A stretch of 64,000 nt of DNA from Adiantum capillus-veneris. Its lineage: Eukaryota > Streptophyta > Polypodiopsida > Polypodiales > Pteridaceae. Below the pieces are notes generated by a model, which saw only the letters and a list, made by a program, of their open reading frames with translations, ran no database searches and was not told the DNA's origin. The stretch lies in NCBI GenBank assembly GCA_014529385.2, contig CM043963.1, forward strand, positions 74,245,412 to 74,309,411. The letters are read 5' to 3'. Made by a program: the position numbers and the translations under genes. Position 1 is the stretch's first letter. Each line of letters opens with the position of its first letter. Below are positions 41,396 through 51,613 of this stretch, piece after piece.

Positions 41396-42799
41396 TTAAA
41401 ATTTTTAAGGAGTATTTAATAGTCAAAACTTAGATCCCCATGTCAAGCCATAAAAGAAGACCACGTAATTAGAACTGGCTGAAAAGTTGTCAAAGCTATG
41501 CGGGGTACCATCATAGTGAAGTAATACAAGCTTCCATAGACTGGATAGGGAGATTCCCTGAGACTCAATATCTTTGTTATAGATGGCCCCAAGCAAGGCA
41601 TCAATAGGACAAAATATGTAGGTGTTATCATACAAAACTTAATGCAAAGAGAGCTAAAGCCAATAGAGAGGGTTTAAAGAACATTGAATAGAGAAACCTC
41701 TAGATCAAAAGGAAAAAAATTATCAAGTTGAGTTTCACAATCTTTAAGGAGAGTGTTAAAAAAATATGGCTTGTGATTAGAGTGTGTTAAGTACAAAAGC
41801 AAGGAGATTATCAAACCTTTTCACAAATTTTAGTACGTCAAGAAAGCAGATATAAGTTCCTGCATTATGATTAGAATTGTTTCAAGGAAAAAGTTCAAGA
41901 TTAGTAGTAATCAAAGACTAGTAAGATTTCTCTTGAGCAAGCTAAGTCACAAGCTCCCCTAGCAAAAACCATATAGTCCCTATGGGATTTCAGTATGTAG
42001 AAAGGGAATCCAATCATCAAAGTAAGAAAGAGGGACTAGTACTACCCCATAAAATCAAGTCATGGATTATAACTTATCGCTCAATTAAACCAAGAGAAGA
42101 AGAAGATTAGAAGTATTTAAAATATCAGTAAATTTATTTTTTTTAAGGAAAGTAGAGGTTTTCAAAACATCAAAATTACTAAAAAAAAACTCAAAAGTAT
42201 TGCTCCATTTAGCCCACAAATGTAAGATGAATATGATAAGAACTTTAGAAATTTACTATGGGTCATAGAATCAAAAGCATTAGTGTACCAAATTGCTTTA
42301 TTACAATCAGGTCATCCATAAAAAATCAAACCTAGGTTCACCTTTTTGACCATGCAAAATATGTATAATATCCTATAGCAAGAGTGTTTAAAAATGGTAA
42401 CAATCATTCGCATCCAAGTAAACATAAGACGGAAAGGGAGAAATTGTTTAAGCACGTGATCAAAAATTTAGAGAAGCAACCATGGTGAGAAGGCATCAAA
42501 ACTCTATATGGATGCCAAAGTGGGATATCCCTAGCAAGATGGGCCATAATGGAAGAGACCCATAACCCAATTTTTCCTAAGTCTATAGTGCTAAATCCAC
42601 TTACATTAACCCATATCAAGGATAAGTTAGAGGAAAGTCAAATTTTAACCTCCTCTAGATTACTCTCTAAAGAACTCTCTAAGCAATGCCAAAGGTAGCC
42701 TTGATACCCAGGTTAAGAGGAATCCTTCCAACTATATTGGGAAACCATGCAAGTAATACACCATATTATTCATCAACTACAAAGATGAAGCCAAAGTTT
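41396..42799. other. AT-rich DNA with a faint minus-strand coding remnant
   Basis: Minus 42404-42619 encodes 71 residues with Trp-rich segments (GLWVSSIMAHLARDIPLW), and weak continuation on the same strand reaches about 42130 with frame changes. I do not recognise the family; a decayed LINE or captured gene is possible. No start, ends or repeat partner are visible in this window. Confidence 0.35.
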
Positions 42800-44385
42800 T
42801 CGTAATAATCAATATCTAATTCTCCTAAATGATTTTCTCATATTAAACTGATCATTTAATGTGGGGAAGTGCCAGGGGAGAAAAAGCTAGAATATTGGTT
42901 AAGCTAGCAGACCGGCCACAGTAGGGATCCAAAGGAGGGAAAATAGAGATCCAAAGGGGGGGGCATCTGCAAAAGAGCCATGTGCAACAATGGGCTAAAA
43001 AGACCCTAAGGTTCAGCCCATTAAGACTTCCAAAATTCTAAGGTTCCAAAATTCTAAGGTTGTGTCCAAAGGTCAACCCTAGGGAAATTGGATGCTTTGT
43101 GTGTGTCCAAAAAAGTCTTTGCACATCCCTACATAGGAGGGGGTGAGCCTAGCATGTAGGAGGGGATGAGAGAGAAAGCCACACACACATACACACACAC
43201 ACAAGCTCCCTTTACACAAAGGGAATGATGGACACATGTCAGCTCCCTAGCCCAGATGCCCACAAGGTGTACCCAATTCCTATTGGATGGCCTTGGAGGT
43301 GGACCAATGAGAATTAGGCTACAATAAATCTAGTTTAATTAATTTAAAAACACTTAATAAAAGAACCAATGAGAATTAAGTCCTCTAGAAGACTATTGGA
43401 CAGTCTCCCAAGTGGTCCAATGCGCATTCAGCAGCCCAATGGCTTGCCTGATTCCTATTGGCCAGGAGGCAAAGGGGTTTGATGAGAGTTTAGTTGAATT
43501 ATTAAATTACCTTAAGCTCTCACAAAAGGGGAAAGGGGGACACATGGCAGAAGGCTATCACTTATGCTGCTTAATTATCATTGGCTAGCTCTAGGGAGGT
43601 CCAATGGGAGGACAACAAGAGCAAATAGCAAGGGGGCTCGCCCAAGAGAGAGAGGGGGCTGATTTTTGCAAGGCATTAACACACACACACTCACACAATC
43701 GCATGTGTGAAGTAAAGAAGACTCTCTCTCCTTCTCAAGCTTTAATGGAAAGCTTACCACCTACTCCAAGCTTGTGAGAAGGGAGGCCTACACCAACAAC
43801 TCTTGGCTTTGTGATGCAAATCCAACCAAGAGCCAAGCTTCAATGCATGCTCATCTCCTCTACCATGCTAATTACTAAGCTAAGCTATGCTAATATGAGT
43901 GATTATGTGAGGAGATGTACATCTTTCTCGTAAGATACTCATTCTTCCTCTCAATCTACTCTCATACCCTGCTAGCTCTCACCATCTTCGAAGGTGTGTG
44001 AGGTCTTGGGTCTGAGACCGGGGATAATTTATGTTGTGTTTGCTAAGTGTTTTGCTTAGTGCATGAAGCTTTCATCTTCATTGCAATAGCTAGTCTTGAA
44101 GGAACACAAAGAATTGTATTGTACAATGTCTCTCTTGATGGGAGAAACCATAATACAAAGCCTTTTGGAGGGGGGACCGGCTCCATGAAAATCTGGTCCT
44201 CAACTGTTGTCAATAGCTTAATTTCTCTCTCTTTTGAAAGTATTGTTCATGCTATCTAACTAGGTGTTATGCTTTTTGTTGCTCTCGCCACCCAAGCACT
44301 CTTGTAATTCTCATTAGGAATCTATTCTAATGAAATGCCCACTATGTTCATGCTAATTTTCGCTACACACAAGTTTTTAGGCCAT
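42800..44385. repeat. Dispersed repeat R2, copy 2 (about 1.58 kb)
   Basis: Matches 16370-17920 in the same orientation, from AATATCTAATTCTCC to TTTAGGCCATT. It has a CA run near 43180-43205 and again near 43680-43700. Beyond the shared phrases it is considerably diverged from copy 1. No coding sequence. Confidence 0.75.
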
Positions 44386-44440
44386 TAATGTTACAAAAGT
44401 CATATATGTACATTATTGTTTTACCAAGAAATATTTCAAA

Positions 44441-44511
44441 CTAAAATGCCTTCTATACCCCGGTGGTCCTAATGTGTTCACACACATCACTACCACATGT
44501 ATATGGTAACA
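44441..44511 (-). repeat. A3 3' LTR, truncated
   Basis: Only the first 71 bases of the LTR (minus strand start TGTTACCATATACATGTGG) remain. Repeat R2 ends about 55 bp to the left. Confidence 0.88.
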
Positions 44512-44524
44512 AATCCCCACCTGG
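44512..44524 (-). other. A3 polypurine tract
   Basis: Minus strand CCAGGTGGGGATT right before the LTR. Confidence 0.85.
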
Positions 44525-44587
44525 AGTGATGCGGTGAACAAGAGCTGGCACATGAGTAAAGGGAAGTGCCATGCCCTGAGGACATGA

Positions 44588-45863
44588 TCAGTCCACAAAG
44601 GGGAGTAAGCCCAGAGCTTTGCGGAAAGCTTTGAGCTTCTCACGAGACAATGCCTTTGTGAAAAGATCTGCAAGGTTGTCCTGTGTTGGCACATAAGCCA
44701 AGCTGATCTCTCCTGCTGAGAGCCTCTCCCTGACATAGTGGTAATGCACCTCAATGTGCTTTGTGCGAGCATGAAAAATTGGGTTCCTTGCAACTACCAA
44801 TGCACTCTGACTGTCACTGTAGATAGTGTTGGCAGTGTCTTGTCCAACGCCCAAATCAACCATAAGGTGTTTGAGCCATACACACTCAACTGTAGCTGTG
44901 AAGACTGCCCTATACTTAGCCTCACAACTCGAAGTGGCCACAGTAGGTTGCTTCTTGCTCAACCATGATATACATGTACTGCCAAGCATGAAACATAAAC
45001 TACTTGTGGACAATCGCGTGTCAAAACAACCAGCCCAATCTGATTCTGAAAAAGCATGTAAGTCTAGCGGCAATGATCCCCCCCTTGGGATAAAAGAAGC
45101 CAAGATGTAAAGTGCCACTAAGGTAGCAAAAAATCCTTTTGACGGCCTGCCAATGCTTAGACCTTGGGTTATGCATAAATCTGCTGACCTGTGAGACTGC
45201 AAACTGAATATCTGGCCTCGTGTTGCATATATAAATGAGGCATCCAACAGCAGTTTGGTAAAGAGTGACATCTGTAGGATCACCAACATCATATAGACTC
45301 AATTTCAAACCTATTTCCATGGGAGTGGCAATAGGTTTGCAATCCTCAAGTCCAAACTTACATAGCAATGTCTCTATGTAACTTTTCTGACACAAGGAAA
45401 TACCACCATCACATTGCTTAAATCGTATGCCCAAGTAATGATGCAACAGCCCCAAATCTTTCATCTTGAAAGTAGCATTCAAATCAGCCTTAAATTCAGC
45501 AATATGTCTCTCATTTGGTCCAGTGATCAGCAGTTCATCTACATAAAGAACCACAATGAGAAGTACATCACCGTCACGCTTTACATACAATGTGCTTTCT
45601 GTTGGACTGTTATGAAAGCCTTGTTTGACCAAATGAGTGTCAGCTTTGCCATACCAAGCACGAGGAGATTGCTTCAATCCATACAAAGCCTTGTTACATT
45701 TGCACACTTTGTCCTCTTGTCCTTTCTTGACAAAACCACAAGACTGCGTTACATAAACTTCCTCAAATATGTCACCATTCAAGAAAGCGGTAACAATGTC
45801 TAATTGATGTAGATCCCAACCAAAATGAGCTACCAATGCACATAGAAAACGCACAGTAGTCAT
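44588..45863 (-). pseudogene. A3 reverse transcriptase and RNase H
   Basis: From 45863 downwards: MTTVRFLCALVAHFGWDLHQ, LDIVTAFLNGDIFEEVYVTQ, CNKALYGLKQSPRAWYGKAD, the active-site region LYVDELLITGPNERH, MKDLGLLHHYLGIRFKQC, LCQKSYIETLLCKFGLEDCK and VGCLIYICNTRPDIQFAVSQ. The active site reads YVDE; the second Asp is Glu. A change in a G run near 45065 shifts the frame, and RNase H follows: DLHAFSESDWAGCFDTRLST, ATSSCEAKYRAVFTATVECV, YSDSQSALVVARNP, KHIEVHYHYVRE and ADLFTKALSREKLKAFRKAL ending at 44588. In the RNase H Glu position the codon gives SCEAKY, so Glu is kept. Confidence 0.92.
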
Positions 45864-45908
45864 ACGACAAGTGGGAGCAAAAGTCTCTTCATAATCTATG
45901 CCTTTTTG

Positions 45909-47351
45909 CTATGCATAACCCTTTGCAACAAGTTGAGCCTTATGGCGACCGATCTCACCATCCGGCTTGCATTTCAACTTGTAAACCCACTTCGTACCAA
46001 TGGCCTTTTTGCCAGGAGGCAAATCACATAAAGTCCACGTGCCATTTTCTATAAGTGCATCATATTCTGATTGCATGGCAGCCATCCAATTTTTTGGATT
46101 TTGTGCTTCATCAAAAGATAGAGGTTCCTCAACATCATGTAAGCTAGACACAGCCAAAGCATAACAATCTGATGCATGAGATGCATGGCGAGAGCCTGAA
46201 CGAGTACGACTAGACAAAGGTGCATCCAATTTACTGTCATGCAAAGTGTGCACCAGCCATTTTGGCATACCTCTAGCCTGCTCATTGTCAGGCCTTTCCT
46301 CATCAAGTACATCATGTACATTTGCATCAGCAATAGGCTGATCTATAACATTTTCAAAAATCCCCATAGGTTGTACATTTGCCTCATTGGAATTTACATT
46401 CAATCTTCCGCCACTAAAAAGAGGCAGCAAAGTGTCATAAATGTCCTGTGAGCTTACGTTATTGTCTTTAGTACATGACAACAAGGGCTGAACAGAATCT
46501 TCCACAAACACTACATCCCATGAAACCAAAATACGCTTTGTTTGCGGATGATACAACCTGTAACCTTTGCTTTTAGCAATATAACCAACAACAATACATT
46601 TGACAGCTTTATCATCCAATTTTTTGCACTGCACTTGTGGCACTAAACCATAAGCCAAACAACCAAAAACACGCATGTGCTCAATAGATGGCTTTCTATC
46701 ATGCCATGCTTCATATGGAGTCATAGACTACAATACTTTTGTAGGACACCTGTCGAGTACATAAGTGGCACACATGACAGCCTCGAGCCAAAACGAATGT
46801 GGTAAAGCTTGACTCTTGACCATACATCTCGTCATTTTCGTAAGAGACCTGTTTTTCCTCTTAGCAACACCGTTTTGCTGAGGTGTATACGGCATTGTAC
46901 ATTGGCGTTTTATCCCACGAGTAGCTAGAAATGCATTTAGATCATGAGACATATATTCCCCCCCTCGATCGGAACGGAGGGTGCCCATAGTACATTTCAA
47001 TACATTTTCAAACATAGCCAAAAATTGTTTGAAGCACATAAAAACTTCGGACTTTGCTTTAAGCAAAAATACCCATGCATGCCTGGAGTAATCATCAATG
47101 AAAGTCACGAAGTACAAGTAATTGCCCAATGATAGAGTTTGCATGGGCCCACAAACATCACTATGCACTGCATGTGGCCCTAACTGAACCATCCTTTGCA
47201 AACTTAGAAGCTGCATTTTACCCAAAATACAGCCTTCACAAACATGTTTGAGAGGTGCTTCAAGAGGCGGCAAAGAAGCAACCATATCAGATTTCTCCAA
47301 ACGCAGCAAACTGACAAAATTTTGCATCTGAAATAGCCCTTGAATCTGCAA
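45909..47351 (-). pseudogene. A3 integrase and linker
   Basis: The pre-integrase part ends HVCEGCILGKMQLLSLQRM. The core has VHSDVCGPMQTLSLGNYLYF (Asp), VTFIDDYSRHAWVFLLKAKS, TLRSDRGGEYMSHDLNAFLA (Asp) and YTPQQNGVAKRKNRSLTKMT; the catalytic Glu of VAERKNR is Lys here. After a TAG at 46728 in place of Gln come TPYEAWHDRKPSIEHMRVFG, RLYHPQTKRILVSWDVVFVE, the linker, and ASHASDCYALAVSSLHDVEE. KAIGTKWVYKLKCKPDGEIG begins the reverse transcriptase, and a TAG at 45909 replaces Gln in GYAQQKG. The frame is otherwise open for over 470 codons. Confidence 0.92.
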
Positions 47352-47931
47352 CTACATTTGCAAAATTTTGTCCACACTTGTCATACAAAGTGAGCTTATA
47401 CAGCCCACAGCACAAAAGCCCAAATGCAGCAATTTCATCACCAAAACTAAGATCATGAACTGTACATCTGTCATCCACAAATTTGACTACAAGTCCAAGT
47501 CTAGCAAGTGCAGATACAGACAAAAGATTCTTCTTGATCCCAGGTACATAAAGTGCATCAACAAGTGTGAAAGAACTGCCAACCGGATAAGAGACATTGT
47601 TGGCACAAGTGACTGAATTCCCTTGAGGGACACACTTGAGAGAGGTGAACAATGCATGATGTGAGGTAATGTGCTTTGTAGCACCACTGTCGAAATACCA
47701 CACATGTGAATCTGCTGCAACAACTGACATGCATGCATCATGGACAACATGATTATAAGTGTACTCTGCACTAAAAGCCCATTCTGTATCAACATCAACA
47801 TCACGGTCTCCTTTCACAGAAGACTCAACAATGGCTGCATTAATAGTGGAACCAACATTTGTAGTGGAACCACCCTCTTTCTTCTTAGCCTCTTTGGCCT
47901 TCAACTTAGGACACTACGTGATCAAGTGATC
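47287..47931 (-). pseudogene. A3 gag end, protease and pre-integrase zinc region
   Basis: Starts after a one-base insertion and a TAG (47914, Gln in A1) that interrupt HLIKQCPKLKAKEAKKK, the last part of the zinc knuckle. The protease motif HVWYFDSGATKHITSHHALF has an intact DSG. Then FTLVDALYVPGIKKNLLSVS and FVDDRCTVHDLSFGDEIAAF. A segment of about 33 bases after SYPV, present in A1 and A2 (GVGKIVL), is deleted here. A frame change near 47320 loses the LWHAHFGR zinc ligands. Confidence 0.88.
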
Positions 47932-48814
47932 AATTAGCTGTACAATAATGGCAACGCATCTTCTTTTTGTCCTTATCACCAAAATTGCCAGATGAAGTGC
48001 TGCCAGTAGAAGCATTGGGAACATAAGTTTTGCCACTTGCAGCAGAACCATAAGAAGTGGCTGCATTGTTGTTACCACCCTTTCTTTGAGAAGCAATAAA
48101 AGCCTGTGCAACTGCATGCTGTCTAGTCCTGTTTTTTCTGGAAAGTGACTCTTGCAACAACAATGTGCATAATGCATCAAACTTGACAACTTCAGGATTT
48201 CCTTGGGTCATAAGTCTCCAAGTACTAGCAAAAGTCTGGTAAGAATCTGGTAAGGCATCAAGAACAATCTGCACAAGGGAACTGTCTGAAATGACTTCAC
48301 CTGCAGAAATAAGTTGCTCATTGATATCCTTGACACCAGCAAGGAAAGTGTCCATATCATCTTCCTCATGCATAATCTTCGACTCCAACTCTTTACGCAA
48401 CAAAGCAATTTTAGCCTCATTGCAACTTGCATAAAGACCAGCCAAAAAATCCCATGCCTGTTTTGCACATTTTGCTGAACGAATGTGAGGAACAATGATG
48501 CGCTTCACAGACAATGCAATCAATGCATGAGCCTAAGCATCCTTTACATCCCAACGAGATTGTTCTGTCGTAGGCAAAACAACTCTAATAGCAACAATCC
48601 TTGCAGCAAGACCTGCTACATCCTCAACATTGCCTGCATCCTCAGAACCAGGACGTACATCAATGCCTTGCACAATATTCCAGACACCCTTTGACACAAG
48701 AACATGTTGCATCATATAAGCCCACATAGGGTAATTGTCCCCATCCAACCTGTCCTCAGAAGCAGCAAACATCTTGAACACATCTGTGTTGTTGTCAGCC
48801 ATGGTAAATACTGC
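47930..48814 (-). pseudogene. A3 gag
   Basis: ATG at 48814 (MADNNTDVFKMFAASEDRLD) is the best start: it precedes the conserved UBN2-type sequence, and the open frame upstream of it lies in leader DNA. Then GDNYPMWAYMMQHVLVSKGV, a TAG at 48533-48535, HALIALSVKRIIVPHIRSAK, AWDFLAGLYASCNEAKIALL, EEDDMDTFLAGVKDINEQLI and WRLMTQGNPEVVKFDALCTL. The zinc knuckle starts CHYCTAN and is cut by the frame change at about 47930. Apart from the TAG, the 290-codon gag is intact. The TAG is at the same codon as in A1 (6753). Confidence 0.9.
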
Positions 48815-49164
48815 ACCTGATGTGAAAACTGCCTGAAAAGAGGAGAAACAAAGCGGGAACAACACGTGCTACATAGCACAAACCGTAGAAGACTATAAGG
48901 TACTTGTTATGGAGAAAATGACACTGACAAAAATTTTGCACAAAATGAAGAAATAGCCTGTGCAGTATTGCCTAAAGTGAAAACGGAGGCCGAAACGAGC
49001 CAGAATCATAAATCTGAGCAGACTAAGCTCTACAAGCAATCCCAAAACTTTTGTCGACCTACAAACGCTCGCCAAAGCTCACTGAAATTGGAGAAAATGA
49101 GCAGGCGTCTGCTAGAGCTGCTGGCGATTAAGCCCGGGAGGACGCAACCTGCTCTGATACCAAT
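48815..49164 (-). other. A3 leader with primer binding site (49151-49162)
   Basis: 350 bp between LTR and gag start. Minus strand TGGTATCAGAGC at 49151-49162 is an exact initiator-Met primer site, two bases from the LTR. No upstream gene is visible. Confidence 0.92.
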
Positions 49165-49391
49165 TGTTGGAATTAGGGTTGCAGAGAAACGCATACAACT
49201 TGGAGAAGACGAAGGAAGCTCAAGGCACACAATAGAGAGTGTGTTACTTAGTGTGCAATGGAAAGATAGATAGCCCTAGCGTGATGGGCATATATACAAT
49301 GCACGGGGGAAAAAACCTCCTAAAGAGGGAAAAAATGCCTCGGCGGTCCTAATGTGTTCACACACATCACTACCACATGTATATGGTAACA
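49165..49391 (-). repeat. A3 5' LTR
   Basis: 227 bp; minus strand starts TGTTACCATATACATGTGG and ends CCCTAATTCCAACA. It aligns along its full length with both A1 LTRs. Confidence 0.94.
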
Positions 49392-50132
49392 CCCACTACC
49401 ACTCATTTTTACAAAAGTGCTTTTAAAATTAAACCTCAAAAGTATTCTATCTATTAGGGATCCGAAAAAGAAAAAATATTCCAAGAGCTTTAAAAACAAA
49501 TACATCAATTCAAAGCTTTAGAAACTTCAAAACAAGCAAAAATAGAGCCAATAGACTAGTGTAGCAAGCAAAAAGTTGTGAGGAAGCTCCTTCCAAAATA
49601 CTACGAGGACAAAGTAAAGAACTTAGGAAAAGTACACCCCCGTAACCCACAACATGATGTGAGATGTGACCTCTAGAAATGAGGTGACGAGAACAATGTA
49701 GAGCTTATGAAAATGTTGGATGAGGTATTAGATGATTATATGGCTACCAAGGATGATGTACATGCAGTGTTCTAAGTATCGGATGAATCGGTATGCTATG
49801 AAACTTTTTGAACCACTGATACATATTGAGGGTGTTGATACTAGTGAGGATGATGTTAATTGTCCATTGCCTTTAGCCCCAATGGGGGACTTGTTGTTGC
49901 TACTGTATGATTCTATAGGGTATGCGCAAAGTCTTGGGCAGTTGCTCTATATGTTCTGTGATTCAGGAGGGTGCTATGAAGTGTATGGTTTATGGTAAGG
50001 TGCTATGAAGTAGGAAATTTATTGGTAATTGAATTCAATTCTATCTTGTTGACAAGTTTTGAGCTTTTTTAACGATCCTACATGGGTTTTTGTTTACATG
50101 AAGCTAAAGATTGGGTGTTTATTGTTACCATG
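49392..50132. other. No recognisable gene
   Basis: Flanking DNA between A3 and H. Plus 49732-49998 is an open frame of 88 codons with no motif I recognise; it may be chance. No repeat partner in the window. Confidence 0.45.
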
Positions 50133-51066
50133 TGTTGACGGCTGGGTCAACAACACGACATAACTCAACAAAGCCTTATTCTCTAAGACTTATGGCATGC
50201 TGAGGATTATGGTTATAAACATCATTTGTAATAAGTAGGTAGTGAAGCCGGGGTGCAATGGCACTTCCAGATTGTAAATACCAAGCCATTTGACCCCTCA
50301 AACTCTATTTTAAGTTTAAGCTAAGGCGACCTTAGTATATAAGGTACCTAGGTCACTTTTGTAAGAAGAACTTTATCATAATCGTAGTTTTAAGCTGTCG
50401 TCTACTGTGTGTGAGAGAGGAAGTGAGAGAGCGTGAGCTTCATCTTGGCGCTACTCCCCACTCGTTCATCACATTGCAGATCCGACTGCACCATCGCACT
50501 AGCCTCGACAAGAGCTATGCAACAACGCCAAGCATTCCTTGCGAAACGAAGCATATGTGCTTGTGCATCTACTTGCTACTCGCGGTTGTAAGTATATCAA
50601 ATGATGTCTGTTTTTTGCTTGCAAGTAGTCGTTAGAATCGTAGCCACATAAGCTACGCATAGATACTCATAGATTTTAGCATTTGACACTTTCAAAATTT
50701 GGCTCTGTCTTTATACGCGTTTTTTGCATATGGGTTTAGAGCTAGGATTTTGAGTGTAGAGGCTTTGGGACATGTGTATCCTAGTGGGGGGATGGTGTTC
50801 CTTAAGTTTCGTGAGATTCCTGTATGATTTGATGGGTTTCCTTCCGTTGTGCGTATGTGGCTTAGGTGGTGTAGTTGAGAGTAGTGAGACTTTAGGTTGT
50901 GGTTTAGTTGGCCTTCTAGAGTGTTGTATGTATAGGATGGTCTCAGCCTGACAAGCTAAAGAGATTTCCTCCGTGTGCCTATCGTGTCATCTGTGTCCTA
51001 GATGGACGTTATGTTGATCTAGGTTGTGTTGCATGTACTTTATGAATGGTGTGATTTGCTCCCACA
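50133..51066 (+). repeat. H putative 5' LTR (about 934 bp)
   Basis: Starts TGTTGACGGCTGGGTCAAC and ends CCCACA just before the primer site. The start is chosen by the TG rule and typical LTR length; no second copy exists in the window to confirm it. Confidence 0.5.
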
Positions 51067-51070
51067 ACAT

Positions 51071-51088
51071 TGGTGCCGCTGCCGGGGA
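51071..51088 (+). other. H primer binding site, tRNA-Asp type
   Basis: TGGTGCCGCTGCCGGGGA differs in two places from TGGCGCCGTTGCCGGGGA, the site complementary to plant tRNA-Asp used by Athila-like gypsy elements. Both changes are C/T transitions. Confidence 0.85.
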
Positions 51089-51613
51089 TACAAGGACTTA
51101 GGTAGGTATTCCTACTAACACTCGTGTGATGGTTGCTTGCTTTAGTTTCTGTTAAAGAAAGCATTTTTCTTAAGTGGATCCGGAAGAGGTTATTCCAAGA
51201 TCAAGTGGATAGCCAGGAAGCGTGTGTCTTGCCGAGGGTCTGCGACTAGGTAGATTTAGTTAGGATTTGTAGATTAGAGTAGTTGTGGTGGTGGTCAAGT
51301 GATTTGTGAGGTGATAAAAGCGTTTGCTAGTCCATGTGTAGCAGTGAATTGTTTTTCTACTCATAGATGCAAAACCCCATATGATGAGTAGGAGTCGCTT
51401 TAGGTAAGTAATTTGATTTTGATCTAGAGCTATTCATCACTGAATTATTTTCTAAAGTGCTTGTTTGCATTAAAAATCTCTAAAAAGTCTGCTTTTGAAG
51501 AAAAAGCAATGAAAAGAGTTCTGTTGACATTTTTGCATGGTTGATTGGTGTTGACCATATAAGAGGGCATGTGTAAGGTTTCTGTGAAGAAAATCTCAAA
51601 TTCTGTAAACGTG
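51089..51613 (+). other. H leader, first part; no gene seen
   Basis: No coding similarity. It leads into the palindrome array. Confidence 0.5.

Larger units (their letters stand above)
44441..49391 (-). mobile_element. Ty1/copia retrotransposon A3 (minus strand), 3' LTR truncated
   Basis: Complete 5' LTR (49165-49391), primer site, leader, gag, protease, integrase, reverse transcriptase, RNase H and polypurine tract. Of the 3' LTR only 44441-44511 remains, so no target duplication can be checked. It is the best preserved A-family copy and serves as the reference for A1 and A2. Breaks are few: TAG codons at 48533, 47914, 46728 and 45909 and frame changes near 47930, 47320 and 45060. Confidence 0.93.

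Noticed and set aside
42404-42619. Possible LINE reverse-transcriptase C-terminus on the minus strand
   Set aside because: Trp-rich but with no recognisable reverse-transcriptase block or CCHC end; kept only as an unidentified remnant.
48815-48865. Upstream extension of the A3 gag start (MLFPLCFSS...)
   Set aside because: The extra residues come from the leader; conserved gag sequence starts at the ATG at 48814.
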